DNA of 64,000 nt from Eonycteris spelaea (lineage: Eukaryota; Chordata; Mammalia; Chiroptera; Pteropodidae). Below the pieces are notes generated by a model. The model did no database searches, was not told the DNA's origin, and saw only the letters and a list, made by a program, of their open reading frames with translations. The stretch covers positions 6,152,001-6,216,000 of the forward strand of contig PUFA01000077.1 of NCBI GenBank assembly GCA_003508835.1. The letters are read 5' to 3'. Of the stretch, positions 53,401-60,790 are shown one piece after another (positions within the stretch are counted from its first letter, which is position 1; each line of letters starts with the position of its first letter). Position numbers and translations under genes: made by a program.

Positions 53401-54955
53401 TTTTTCCCTAACGGCGGCAGAGACTGCCCAAAAGTATCTTTAACATAAAGGTCAATTTGCTGTTGTCTCTCCTTATAGGTCTCCAAGATTAAATACTGTC
53501 CCCCCTCCCACCTCACATTGGGAGAGAAAGGGACTTTGATGCTTTACAATCACAAACAGATGTGTGTGTATGTATGGGGGGTGGCTCTGGAGGTCAAGCT
53601 GTCAAAATAACCATATTATCCTGATAGCTTTCTTAAAATTAGTGCCAAGGCTCAACCAAACAACCACTGGAAAGTTTCAGTAAGTGGGACCTGGCCTCAC
53701 AGAACTCTATTGAAGTCAATTTAAGGGCACAAGGGGTGCATCGTGGGGAGAAGTGTTTAACAAAAGGTGGTGGGAGAGAGGCGCAGAGGGTGACCCCACC
53801 GCGCAGACGCCCTCTGGACCCATTTTCATTGCGCTCCTCACCTGGGCCAAATGCCAGGGATCTGGAAGTCACCCGTTGGGATCTGGGACTGACAGATTCC
53901 AGACCGCCTGACTTATTAGTTGGTGCTTCTGCACTATTAACTGAGCAGAACACCCAGCCCAGGGGACCTCGGATTTTCTACCCCACTGACAGAGCTCAGG
54001 TGGAACCTCCAGCCCAGGGGCTCAGCTGAGCCAGGTGGACTTTCTGCAGGTGATAGGCACCAGTTGAAAATGGGGTTGCACTCATTTTGCAAAGAAAACT
54101 GACCTAAAGGGTCACGGAGGAAACAGGTGCACATGCGTGGCCTTCGCAGAAGCAGGAGACGAGGGGTCCATCCTCTTCCCTCCTCCCCCGCGACCGCCTC
54201 AGCGCGGCAGCCCTTGACGCCTGATCACCTCTCCGCAAACCCGCCGTGCAAGCGCCGGTGCCCCAGGGACCGTCTGGCCGCCCCTTCCTGGTTACTCATC
54301 CTCTCTGCCCACTCTGTGGTCGCCGGCCCACTCTGTGCGTGGGATGAGCCTGGCGGCGCTCCGGCGGAACCTGCGTCCAAGGCAGTCACGCGACTGTGCC
54401 CACAGCCCTCGGGCGCTTCGAGCCCCGCCACCCCGGCGGCGAAAGGCGCGCGGCCCACTAGCCCGCACCCCCACACTAGCGAACTGCGCCACTCCGGTGT
54501 GTTCAAGGCAGGGGACACTTCAAGGTGTGCGCTTAAGTGTGAGCCGTGTGCGGACGAGCTCCACGTTTGTGGATAGATTCGCAGAGGAACCTGGGGTTCT
54601 GGCCAGGGTCGCGCCCACTCGGAGACGCTGACCTTGAACAAAAAGAGAAACCAAATTCTCCGAATCCCGTGCTCTGGCGACCTCTGCAGAAACTGGGCCG
54701 CTCACTGCCATCTCCCCAGCCAGGGGCTCCCTCCTCACCCGAGCCAAGCCCGCCTGCTCCGCTCTCCCTCTGCTCGCGCCCCCGAGACCCTCCCGGGCCT
54801 GCTTCGCGGGGCTGCAAGCTGGCGGCGGAACCGCCTTACCTGCTCAGGTCGCTCACGAAGCTGCCGCTCTTCTCATCCAGGAAGCGCTTCCAGCCGTCGG
54901 CCGTCTTCACCCAGCTCTGCCCGGGGGACCGCCAGTCCTGCCCGAGGAACGGCAT
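26392..54955 (-). CDS. FBXO32: FBXO32 (atrogin-1/MAFbx), complete 9-exon coding region
   Basis: This is the substrate-recognition F-box subunit of an SCF (SKP1-CUL1-RBX1) ubiquitin ligase, a muscle-enriched protein induced in atrophy; known substrates of the family member include MyoD and eIF3f. The coding exons on the minus strand are 54840-54955, 48962-49074, 48079-48128, 46758-46850, 34935-35028, 33894-34078, 27953-28135, 26875-27018 and 26392-26481. Joined they give 355 codons plus TGA, the same length as human FBXO32, with no frameshift or internal stop. The start is the first ATG after the predicted TATA-like box and has A at -3. Visible parts are a basic nuclear-localisation stretch at residues 62-66 (KKRKK), a leucine-rich middle (about 120-200), the F-box (about 223-271, exon 7) and the conserved C-terminal end NLFKF. 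All introns are GT-AG; phases in order are 2,1,0,0,1,0,0,0. Relative to the human protein as I remember it, residue 187 is Cys instead of Ser, and 252, 253 and 255 differ in the F-box. Confidence 0.97.
26482..26874 (-). other. FBXO32: FBXO32 intron 8
   Basis: This 393-base phase-0 intron is the shortest. It contains a purine-rich G-run segment (about 26630-26700) and no recognised repeat. Confidence 0.85.
26875..27018 (-). CDS. FBXO32: FBXO32 coding exon 8 (codons 279-326)
   Basis: This 144-base phase 0/0 exon encodes [20 protein letters not shown] onward to KHCHILSWK. The acceptor is tttag and the donor gtacgt. The basic residues at its start belong to the second, bipartite nuclear-localisation region known for this protein. 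Confidence 0.96.
27019..27952 (-). other. FBXO32: FBXO32 intron 7
   Basis: This 934-base phase-0 intron has the weakest donor of the gene (gtgggt). It contains a plus-strand MIR at about 27470-27660. Confidence 0.85.
27470..27660 (+). mobile_element. MIR SINE in FBXO32 intron 7
   Basis: GAGCCACTTCACTAATTTGC and GGCCTCAGCCTGTTCATCTC with an AATAAAATGAAAT tail region resemble a diverged sense MIR. Confidence 0.5.
27953..28135 (-). CDS. FBXO32: FBXO32 coding exon 7 (codons 218-278, F-box)
   Basis: This 61-codon phase 0/0 exon encodes [20 protein letters not shown] onward to YHFSERQ and holds the F-box that contacts SKP1. The acceptor is tgcag; the donor CAG|gtgggt is the least consensus-like of the gene. 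The loop/helix reads [10 protein letters not shown], where human and mouse as remembered have GQAAPDLHVL. Confidence 0.96.
28640..28932 (+). mobile_element. L2 LINE 3' end in FBXO32 intron 6
   Basis: AATGTAAGCTCCAAGGAGGC, TTGCTGTGTTCCCAGTGTCT and GCCTAGCATATAGTAGGCAC with GGAATGAATGAA match the L2 3' tail. Confidence 0.75.
30975..31190 (+). mobile_element. MIR SINE, sense
   Basis: GAAGCACAGCCTCTGCAGAC, CTGGGTTTGATCTTAGTGCT and TTAGCACAGTGCCCAATAAA match MIR. Confidence 0.7.
31305..31440 (-). mobile_element. MIR SINE, antisense
   Basis: CGTCAGGCACGGTTCCAAGT, TTAACTTATTGAATCTCTCA and GAAGAGGCTGTTAACTTGCC match reversed MIR. Confidence 0.6.
31540..31880. mobile_element. Ancient mammalian repeat (same family as 61250-62045)
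   Basis: CATTCATTCACTCAACTAAA, GAACAGAGCAGGGAACAAGA and TTTCTTTGTGGAGTTGATGA match the proximal part of the family. Confidence 0.45.
32631..32668. repeat. TG/CG alternating microsatellite in intron 6
   Basis: About 38 bases of alternating purine-pyrimidine, with a (TG)n run passing into GCGCGCACACATGTG. Confidence 0.85.
33238..33253. repeat. Left target-site duplication of the intron 6 SINE
   Basis: TGGCACTAGAATTTTA is repeated exactly at 33435-33450 on the other side of the SINE. Confidence 0.9.
33254..33434 (-). mobile_element. 5'-truncated 5S rRNA-derived SINE in FBXO32 intron 6
   Basis: The minus strand begins TCTCAGAAGCTAAGCAGGGT, inside the 5S head just before box A, then runs through the rest of 5S, a short A-rich spacer, the same non-5S tail as the copy at 63486-63697, and an (A/TAAA) tail. 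Perfect 16-base target-site duplications TGGCACTAGAATTTTA lie at 33238-33253 and 33435-33450. The truncation therefore happened at integration. It has the same orientation as FBXO32. Confidence 0.9.
33435..33450. repeat. Right target-site duplication of the intron 6 SINE
   Basis: This is an exact copy of 33238-33253. Confidence 0.9.
33894..34078 (-). CDS. FBXO32: FBXO32 coding exon 6 (codons 156-217)
   Basis: The exon completes Val156 and encodes [20 protein letters not shown] onward to [11 protein letters not shown]. The acceptor is actcaag and the donor gtaagc. Residue 187 is TGT (Cys) in the VGK-C-VLVGN context; Ser is expected from human and mouse as remembered. Confidence 0.96.
34079..34934 (-). 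other. FBXO32: FBXO32 intron 5
   Basis: This 856-base phase-1 intron contains a plus-strand MIR at about 34430-34610. Confidence 0.85.
34430..34610 (+). mobile_element. MIR SINE in intron 5
   Basis: GGTTTCTAATCCTGCATGGG and GGGCCTCAGTTTCCTCATGA match MIR. Confidence 0.6.
34935..35028 (-). CDS. FBXO32: FBXO32 coding exon 5 (codons 125-156, first base)
   Basis: The exon encodes [20 protein letters not shown] onward to EKVVLK and ends on the first base of Val156. The acceptor is ccacag and the donor gtgagc. It starts the leucine-rich central region. Confidence 0.96.
35655..35855 (+). mobile_element. MIR SINE in intron 4
   Basis: GTTCAAGTCATGGTCTGACC, GTGCCTCAGTTTCTTCATCT and CTTAGCACAGTGGCTGGCAT match MIR. 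Confidence 0.7.
37690..37845 (+). mobile_element. MIR SINE 3' half in intron 4
   Basis: AAGTCATTTAACTTCTTGGA, CCAAAATGGAAATAAAAAG and GGGTTGTTATGAGAATAAAT match MIR. The 5' half may lie at 37510-37570, split by unrelated sequence. Confidence 0.55.
37915..38100 (+). mobile_element. hAT-Charlie-type MER fragment in intron 4
   Basis: CTCTGTAAAGGGCCAGAGAG, TAGATATTTCAGTCTTCCAG and TTTTATTTACAGAACAGGTA follow a well-known non-autonomous hAT family. The named subfamily is not certain. Confidence 0.55.
38110..38290 (+). mobile_element. MIR SINE in intron 4
   Basis: GAGGGCTACAGAGTCAAACT, CCCTATCTGTAAAATATGCA and CAGTGCCCGGTACC match MIR, with a deletion in the middle. Confidence 0.65.
38580..38775 (-). 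mobile_element. MIR SINE, antisense, in intron 4
   Basis: TTTATTACATGCCAGTAACT, GTGCTAAGCACCTTACGTGT and ACTTGAGCCTAGACACATCT match reversed MIR. Confidence 0.65.
39660..40175 (+). mobile_element. L2 LINE 3' end in intron 4
   Basis: CCTCAAATGGCTTCCCTTTG, GACTGGCAAGGTGCTCCCTG, CAGGTCTCTGTTCACATGCC and CAGCCTGGCACATGGCAGGC follow the L2 3' region in order over about 500 bases. Confidence 0.75.
41210..41540 (+). mobile_element. Diverged L2 LINE fragment in intron 4
   Basis: CAGGCTTTTCCTCATGCTGT and TGCCCCTGCAGAGCCTTCTG resemble the L2 segment upstream of its 3' end. Its antisense open frame (177 codons) is not a gene. Confidence 0.45.
42125..42238 (-). mobile_element. MIR SINE, antisense, in intron 4
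   Basis: GTGCTTATCACGTGCCTCGC and GGGTAGAGACCATTATTAGC match reversed MIR. Confidence 0.5.
42354..42542. repeat. Degenerate minisatellite, period about 18-20, in intron 4
   Basis: Variants of CCCCCACTTCTGYGGGCA repeat: CCCCCATTTCTTTGGATG, CCCCCACTTCTGCGGGCA, CCCTCCTGCTTCAGCAAGCA, CCCCCATTTCTTCAGGGAGC and CCCCGACTTCTGTGGGCA, with longer irregular units between. Confidence 0.6.
44297..44328. repeat. A14/T18 homopolymer palindrome in intron 4
   Basis: Fourteen A are followed directly by eighteen T with no spacer. No target-site duplication was found around it. Confidence 0.85.
44945..45080 (-). mobile_element. MIR SINE, antisense, with a 28-base tandem duplication
   Basis: Reversed MIR sequence ends in CTGGGATCTGACCCCAGGCC. 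The unit TGGGATCTGACCCCAGGCCA followed by TTTGAACT occurs twice exactly (45025-45052 and 45053-45080). Confidence 0.6.
45105..45300 (+). mobile_element. MIR SINE in intron 4
   Basis: GACTGCCCAGGTTCCAGATC, TTTGTGACCTTGAACGAGCC and TCAGAGGGTTATTGAAAGGA match MIR. Confidence 0.65.
46758..46850 (-). CDS. FBXO32: FBXO32 coding exon 4 (codons 94-124)
   Basis: This 93-base phase 0/0 exon encodes [20 protein letters not shown] onward to FNYVVR. The acceptor is tttag and the donor gtaagt. Confidence 0.96.
46851..48078 (-). other. FBXO32: FBXO32 intron 3
   Basis: This 1.2 kb phase-0 intron contains a probable MIR remnant around 47380-47580 and otherwise nothing recognised. Confidence 0.85.
48079..48128 (-). 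CDS. FBXO32: FBXO32 coding exon 3 (codons 77-93)
   Basis: This 50-base exon completes Tyr77 and encodes [16 protein letters not shown]. The acceptor is ccctag and the donor gtgagc. The exon is too short to stand out as an ORF and was found by protein match and splice sites. Confidence 0.95.
48129..48961 (-). other. FBXO32: FBXO32 intron 2
   Basis: This 833-base phase-1 intron is AT-rich. I recognised no repeat or gene in it. Confidence 0.85.
48962..49074 (-). CDS. FBXO32: FBXO32 coding exon 2 (codons 39-77)
   Basis: The acceptor is cctag and the donor gtaagt. The exon completes Ser39 and encodes [13 protein letters not shown] onward to KTKTQ, ending with the first base of Tyr77. It carries the basic KKRKK stretch (residues 62-66), the known nuclear localisation signal region of this family. 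Residue 68 is Ile. Confidence 0.96.
49075..54839 (-). other. FBXO32: FBXO32 intron 1
   Basis: This 5.8 kb phase-2 intron has donor gtaagg and acceptor cctag. It begins in the CpG island. It carries a short L1 3'-end scrap near 49485, a GT/G-run at 49857-49878 and a MIR or L2 tail near 51800-51870. No gene was seen in it. Confidence 0.85.
54840..54955 (-). CDS. FBXO32: FBXO32 coding exon 1 (residues 1-38 and two bases of codon 39)
   Basis: The exon opens with [20 protein letters not shown] and ends SDLS plus AG of codon 39, followed by the donor gtaagg. It lies in the CpG island. The reading frame stays open upstream to 55045, but that position is GTG, so 54955 is the real start. No ATG was seen on the minus strand between the start and the predicted TSS. 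Confidence 0.96.
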
Positions 54956-55170
54956 GGTACCGCGAGCAGCCCTGACGGCGGGACGCGCCCGACCGATGCA
55001 CCGGACTGGCCGGGCGGCCTCGGGGACGCGCCGCGCCGGGCGCACGCTCGGGGGCTGGGGGCCGGCGGCGGGGAGCCCGCGCGGGGCGCCGCGGGGGATC
55101 GGGGTGCGGAGCCGGGCGCCCGCGCTGGCAGGAGGCGCTGCGCTGCGGAGGGGCGCGGGGCGCGCGGAGT
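54956..55170 (-). other. FBXO32: Predicted FBXO32 5'UTR
   Basis: If transcription starts about 25-32 bases downstream of the TATA-like element at 55195-55201, the 5'UTR is roughly 210 bases. It is very GC-rich and contains no minus-strand ATG that I could find. The exact start site is inferred, not seen. Confidence 0.5.
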
Positions 55171-55194
55171 GCGGCGCCGCGGTCGCGGCCGCCG

Positions 55195-55201
55195 TATTTA
55201 T
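55195..55201 (-). promoter_or_regulatory. FBXO32: TATA-like element (ATAAATA) of FBXO32
   Basis: On the minus strand the sequence reads GGGATAAATACGG, an A/T island inside otherwise almost pure GC. It lies 240 bases upstream of the start codon, a suitable place for a core promoter element. Confidence 0.55.
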
Positions 55202-55230
55202 CCCCGGCAGCTGGCCGCGGTGCTTTGTTG

Positions 55231-55237
55231 CCGGAAG
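55231..55237 (+). promoter_or_regulatory. ETS-like site (CCGGAAG)
   Basis: GCCGGAAGAG matches the ETS/GABPA core and lies about 30-40 bases upstream of the TATA-like element, where such sites are common in CpG-island promoters. This is a motif match only. Confidence 0.35.
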
Positions 55238-55276
55238 AGCAGCCTGCGCTTAGCCCGGCCCCCCCGGCCCCGAGGC

Positions 55277-55282
55277 CACGTG
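55277..55282. promoter_or_regulatory. E-box CACGTG in the FBXO32 promoter
   Basis: A palindromic CACGTG, bound by USF/MYC/TFEB-type bHLH-ZIP factors, sits five bases from the FoxO-like site and about 80 bases upstream of the TATA-like box. This is a motif match only. Confidence 0.4.
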
Positions 55283-55286
55283 GCTT

Positions 55287-55293
55287 TGTTTAT
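55287..55293 (-). promoter_or_regulatory. FoxO-like site (ATAAACA) in the FBXO32 promoter
   Basis: The minus strand reads CCATAAACAAAG, matching the forkhead core RTAAACA, in a GC-rich promoter where it is unlikely by base composition. FoxO factors are established direct activators of atrogin-1, so the placement fits known regulation. Occupancy is inferred. Confidence 0.5.
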
Positions 55294-55344
55294 GGGCTCG
55301 GCCTGTTTTCCGAGGCGCCCGCGGCTCCCGCTCCCCGGGCTGTG

Positions 55345-55356
55345 TGTTGCACAACA
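55345..55356. promoter_or_regulatory. C/EBP-like near-palindrome (TGTTGCACAACA)
   Basis: TTGCACAA matches the C/EBP dimer site. C/EBP-beta has been reported as an activator of atrogin-1 downstream of p38 signalling. It lies about 145 bases upstream of the TATA-like box. This is a motif match only. Confidence 0.4.
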
Positions 55357-56389
55357 GCGCGCGGGTGGAAACTTGAAGCCGCGCGGCGAGACCAAGACTC
55401 TCGTGGCCGCTCGGCTTCTGTCCCCTCTGCGCTCCCTCCCCGCCCCGGGGCGCAGCTGCCATCGCCCGGAGAGCAAGTCCCGGCGCTCGGGTAGCCGCGT
55501 GCAATCCTCCCGCGGCTCCTGGGCTGGTCAGGTGCGGGGAGCAGGAGGCCAGAGCGGCGTCTGGGTCCCCGCGGGGCGTGGGTGGGCCGGAGGGGCAGCT
55601 CCGCTCCCGCTCCCGAGCTGTCATAATCGAGCCCCGCATTCTGGGCCGCCCTCCAAAATCCAGGCCTGGGCACAGCGCTTGCGGGAGCAGAGAGGAGAGA
55701 GTGTATGTGTGGTGGCTGCGGGGGAGGGGGGCGCAGCCTCCTGGTCCTTGTCACTGCCTAGACCCCACTCTAGGACCGGGGAGGGACAGCCCGCGCACCT
55801 TCCCCAGCCTAGAACTGTCGTTAACGAGTCCGTTGTGAGGCCTGTTTCCCCAGCGACAAAGGAAAGGGGAGAGAGAGGCCAGGCAGCATCTGGTCCTCGC
55901 AGGGTGGGCGTGGAGTGCAGGGACAGTCCCCGCTGCCCGTTCCCCAGCACCCTAAGCGAGCTGCGCCGGCGTCCGTGGCACCTGGCTGGACAGACAGCGG
56001 CCAGGGAGCAGGTTAGGGGTGTCCTAGTCTGCTCACTGTACAAACCTCCTCAAAGGCTGGGGGTCGGGGTTGAGGGGCTGGCCTCCTCGCCTACCCGCTG
56101 CTCGGCATCCTTTGAGCTATTAAGCCCTCTCCATGAAATAATAGGGCGAGAGTTTTAGTTTAGGAGAGAGGAGCGGCAGAATGGCCCCACCGTCCTACTG
56201 TTAGGGACAAAAGGAACTGCACCGTGAATGCCAGATGAGGGCACTGGGGGGCCCAGAGAAAGGTGAAACCAGTGACTTACCCAGGGTTGCAAGGCTGGTT
56301 GGTCACAACCCTTAGTACAATCTGAAATTGCTCTGCGTGCTTTCACTTTTTTTTTTTTTTTTTTGATAACGATCTATCCCTTTCCGCAG

Positions 56390-56505
56390 GAGGTAAAGTC
56401 CATGAGAGCTAGTCCCTCTTGTCTGTCTTGTTCCCAGCATCCCAGCACCTTGCCAGGCCCAGAGGAGACAGACCTTCAATAGCTATTTGTTATATGAATA
56501 GGTGA
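56390..56505 (+). mobile_element. L2 LINE 3' end
   Basis: AAAGTCCATGAGAGCTAGTC and CCAGCACCTTGCCAGGCCCA with AATAGCTATTTG match the L2 tail. Confidence 0.6.
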
Positions 56506-56879
56506 ATGGATGTGGGAGGCTGCTGACGTCAAGGCACCTTCTTTGCCCTTCATGCCCTTCTAGTTTTGCTGCTCCGTTTGGCAATTGGATCTCACAGAGC
56601 AGTCGCAGCAGTGTAAAAATTCTGTGTTCAGGAATGAGCACAGAATCAGCTTCCAACTTGATTCGTCCATGTTCCTTCCTCTGCAGCCACCTATATCTTC
56701 CATTTGTACGGTCTTTAAGGCTCAGAGCAGACAAAGAAATCATGCGTGCCTTGGGAGGTTATATATTGGAAGGGGAAGATGTTTTTAATAAAGCCTGTTT
56801 TCAAGTAGCCAGTTTTAATAATCACTAGTTACATGTCAGTAAGCTACACCTCTGTAGAAACCAAAGACAGAAGAGAATT

Positions 56880-57035
56880 TGGACTCTAATTCTGGTAGCG
56901 CAACATACTGCCTGGATAACCTGGATGAATGACTTCAATTCTGGAGGCTCAATTTTCTCAGCTGTCAAGAAAGACTAAAGCCTATACAGCCTACCTTTCA
57001 GAATTGTTTAGAAAATGTGGTAAAAGGGATTATTG
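56880..57035 (+). mobile_element. MIR SINE
   Basis: GGATAACCTGGATGAATGAC and CTCAATTTTCTCAGCTGTCA resemble a diverged sense MIR. Confidence 0.5.
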
Positions 57036-57044
57036 GTACTGGTT

Positions 57045-57405
57045 CTTTCCTCCTCTTTGGTAATATTTGACCCTCATGACCCATGGCCTGTTAGTGATGT
57101 GCACGCCCTGATCATCGACATTGAGTTTGGCCATGTGACTTGCTTTGGCCATTGGGATGCTCCTGGATGCGATGTCAGCAGAGAATGTGTTGCGGGTGCT
57201 TGTCTGGTTGGGCTTGTCCTCTTATGTTTCCACCAACGCCATGGCAAGAGCATACCCTGAGTAGCCACTGCTCCTTAAGTCTTGGTTCCAGGATGGGACA
57301 CAGGAGCAGACACTCCAGTTGCCCCACATATACATATACATTAGCAAGAAATAAATGTTTATTGTTGAATGCCACTGAGATTATCGTGGCTATCGAATCT
57401 TAACC
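57045..57405 (+). mobile_element. Ancient MaLR/MLT1-like LTR fragment
   Basis: GGCCATGTGACTTGCTTTGG, CATTGGGATGCT and GAAATAAATGTTTATTGTTG followed by TGCCACTGAGATT match the pattern of an old MaLR LTR, with its own AATAAA. Small frames within it are not genes. Confidence 0.5.
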
Positions 57406-57879
57406 CGGCTCGGCTTCATCTGAAGTATGAGTGACTGCTTCAGATTTCTCACATCATTTAAAATCGAACTTGACACTTCTTCAAACACATGGTTTCTACT
57501 AGGAGGCCTTGTAATGCCGAGCTCCTCAAGATAAAGACCGTGCTAGGCCATGTCTAGAATAGTTACCATCACGTCAGATGTTGGCTTGACTTTTCAAAGG
57601 CTCCGTGATTGGAAGCCTTATCATGGCTGAGCATTTGAGAATCACAAAGGCAAAGTATCAGTGTCATAGCTTCGGATTGAAGATATAGAGGCAGAAAGAT
57701 ATTCTGCTCAGTTTGAGCCGTGCATGCGACGTGAGTACCATGGCCATGAATTCCATAGCATGGACGCTGAGCCGTTGTGTTTTCCCAAACAGCTTTTTAA
57801 TACAGATTGCCCAGATTGCATACTGGGTATTTGATTTTTTGATTTTTTTTTTTTTACGTGTGTTTCTCTCCTAAGCAGC

Positions 57880-57985
57880 TGTGAACTCTTTGTTGGTAGG
57901 GCTGTGTCTTAGTGGTTTGATCACCATAGTGCCTAGCATGGTGCTTGGTACCTGCCAGGCAACCAATAAATAGTGCAATAAATTG
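57880..57985 (+). mobile_element. L2 LINE 3' end
   Basis: GTGAACTCTTTGTTGGTAGG and GTGCCTAGCATGGTGCTTGG with AATAAATAG match the L2 tail. Confidence 0.6.
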
Positions 57986-58189
57986 TTGAACTACCCTGGG
58001 ATGCTGTTATTCCCGCATCTTCACCAGTTGACATCTCATTACTTCTAAGGACCCAGCAAGGTGGGGAAGAGGGAGGGTTGGCAACCCCAATCCTCCCCTG
58101 CATAGCTGACTTCTCCGTGGTGCCTTACCAGTCGGTGAGGCAAATCGGGAAGGTGGTCAAAAGGTAGCATCTTAGAAAAAATGTTTTAA

Positions 58190-58400
58190 TGTGTTTGTTT
58201 CTCTAATAGCAGATGCTAGCCATGCTGAAGATACTGTGCCAAACACTTTGCAATGATAATTCTGTTTAACACTCTTTACAAAAGCCCATGAGCTGGGTAT
58301 TATTATCCCCATTTTACAGATGAAAAAGCTGAGGCTCAGAAAAGTTAAATAGCCTAAGATCACCCAGCTAGTATGTGGTGGAACCCAAGCTGGTACCCAA
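58190..58400 (-). mobile_element. MIR SINE, antisense
   Basis: GGTATTATTATCCCCATTTT, ACAGATGAAAAAGCTGAGGC and ATCACCCAGCTAGTATGTGG match reversed MIR strongly. Confidence 0.75.
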
Positions 58401-58409
58401 ATCTATCGC

Positions 58410-58630
58410 CCATTCCAATTGGAGCCAGATTGACTGGGTTCAAATCATAGTTCTCCATTTAAATAGCTGTGTGACCTTGGGCAAATTACTTAACCTCTCT
58501 GTGGCCAAGCTTTTCACATTTGTGAAACGGGAAAAATGATAGTTGCTGTTTCAAAAGGTGTTATGAAGATATAATATGTATAAAGTACCTATAACGGTGC
58601 CAACACCAATGGTATTACTATCATTATCTT
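58410..58630 (+). mobile_element. MIR SINE, sense
   Basis: GACTGGGTTCAAATCATAGT, GTGTGACCTTGGGCAAATTA and CTTAACCTCTCTGTGGCCAA match MIR. It directly follows an antisense MIR, making an inverted pair. Confidence 0.75.
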
Positions 58631-60704
58631 TATGCAAAGTTTTCACCTCCCGTCTTTTACTTCCTTAAGGCCCTATCTCCCCACCACATTTTAAGTTTTG
58701 AGGTCCTGGAGCATAGCTCACTCAGCTAATTTCCAGATATGAGAAAATGTGTCAATTGGAGCAAATCGTACAATGAAAGGATAATTTTCATATGATTAGT
58801 TACTATTTATTGCACTTGAACTATGGAAATGAGTCTTATTCTGTTTAGAGGACTAGATTTTCAAAGGTAAATCCAGTACAATTTTAGACTACCCACTGCC
58901 TCATAAGGCCATTTAGAGAAATTGTTTGTAGAAAGAACTGAAAATCTTAATAAAGTGTTCCGTTGTTTCTAAACCAAAATGACATTTCTTTATGGCTTTC
59001 TGAGAGAGTAGAGAGTGACTACTTCTCACTGAAATGAAATGGCATTTTGTTTTTTCATAGTTTCTTTTTCTGACAGGGTATTTGTGTGTATGTGGGTATG
59101 TGTGTGGAAAAAAACTTATCCACAGTAGTTGTAAGTGAAAAATAACTTTAGCTTGGGTACGGTAGGGGCTTGCATCAACCAAATCTGTTGGCTCGCCCTG
59201 TCCAAGTTTGAGTGAATTTTGTGCCGGAGGAACTGGAGGAACTCAGCATGACAGTGTTGTCACAAGGAATGTGTGTTTAATGCTACAACAATTTGCATAT
59301 GACCTTACACTCAGTCTGTCTAGGGCGGGGCATCCTTGGAACAGTGTGAAATACGTCTGTTAGGTGTGTTTGAGCAGGAACTGCTGGCTGTGTGTTATTT
59401 TTGGGTCTCTGGCTGCTATGCGTCCTGCCAACTAAATTAAAGTCGGTCAGACACATGTCACTGAAAATATTCTTATTACTTTAATGAGAATCATTTGGTA
59501 TTCTTCAAATGTGGGCCTGGTTCTGGTTTTGAGAGAGGGTCAAGGATGTTTTGCTATAATCCTCCTCCTTTCATACATAGCCCAATTGTTCAATTTTAAT
59601 GAAAGTTCTTTTTTTTTCTTTTAATAACTAGCAAAAATGATTTAGAGACAAGACTGCTAACTTTTGTATAATATAAAGAAATGAAGAAACCACATATTTA
59701 TATCAACACCCCAGACTTCCAGTGTCTTTTTTAAAAATACAAATTTTAAAATGAGGATGTTACAGTGAATTTGTATGTTAAATTTGTTGTGGACATAAAG
59801 CTTTAAATACTACATTAGTGCCCGAAATTGGTTAAAAGAAGGCTTCCTATGGTCTTTCAAATGACATTTTTATCCCAATTGTACAGATGAAGAGACTGAG
59901 GCTCGGATATGTTAACTACTTACAGATCTGCTTAAAAATCAAGACAAATTTTTAGAGGTTACCTAGTTCAGTTCTCTCCTTTGGGCTAAGGCCCAAAGAA
60001 GAGAGACTCACTTGAACACAGCCAATTAGTAGCATGCTTGAAAATTGGATACCATGAGACCAAACCAAAAGGGTTAGAATATTTTATTAATCTTACCATA
60101 CTGACCGATGTCCTTGAGAAATGTAAACTTCAAAGTAACATTCAAATGCTATAATTTACACATTCCAGTGATTGGATTTTTCTCAGGACTTCTCATCGAT
60201 GAATTTGGTCCAAAGAGTACAAGAAAAATAATAACAGGTATTTGAGTCCCTAAAGAGGCTACTACTCAAAGTCAGCCAGGATCCCAGAGAAACAGCAGAT
60301 GCAAACAATCAGGTGCTTTATAAGTCCTTGCCTGGCCACCAGATTGAACGCAGATCAGCAGCTTGTTATATTTTGACAAATCGTAATCACTGCATGTTTT
60401 GACTTGTCAACCTACGATTGGAGAAGTGGTTTGCGAGTCATGTTAAATGTGTTTCCTCACATGCATCAGCTACTGATTTGTCACTTTACCTCTTCAGTTT
60501 TTGCATTTATATACACACATGTGCTATCGAGATGATAGTATGATTCTATGACATCATTTTTGTCATAGTTGAAGGGTTGAAGGGTGATCATTAACGACAA
60601 TTACAAATTTTCACTGGGAAATAGAACAATACAGTTCTCTCCTATCCTTTTGCATGGCGGTTTGCATAGCTCTGCCTGTCTTAAAACCACCATGTTCTCT
60701 AGGA

Positions 60705-60790
60705 AGTAAGCCTATAGATGTATTGTGCTCACTGCTGTATGCCTGTTGCCTGGCACAAATGAGTTGTCAGTGTATGTGGAATTAATTTCA
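60705..60790 (+). mobile_element. L2-like LINE tail
   Basis: CTCACTGCTGTATGCCTGTT and GCCTGGCACAAATGAG resemble the L2 3' tail. It is short and diverged. Confidence 0.4.

Larger units (their letters stand above)
54130..55930. promoter_or_regulatory. FBXO32: CpG island over FBXO32 exon 1 and promoter
   Basis: CpG and GC density rise sharply here against an AT-rich genome background, with a peak around 54960-55200. The island covers exon 1, the predicted TSS and proximal intron 1. Boundaries are by eye. It explains the long overlapping open frames on both strands, which are a GC effect. Confidence 0.8.

Noticed and set aside
54956..55045. In-frame N-terminal extension of FBXO32 starting at 55045
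   Set aside because: The codon at 55045 is GTG, and the ATG at 54955 gives the conserved MPFLGQDW start and the family's 355-residue length.
54546..55253. Plus-strand open frame of 235 codons antisense to FBXO32 exon 1
   Set aside because: It is the antisense shadow of exon 1 and of GC-rich promoter DNA.
55169..56158. Plus-strand open frame of 329 codons next to the FBXO32 promoter
   Set aside because: It lies in the CpG island where stop codons are rare, is rich in Arg, Gly, Pro and Ser, overlaps other long frames in both strands and shows no known domain.
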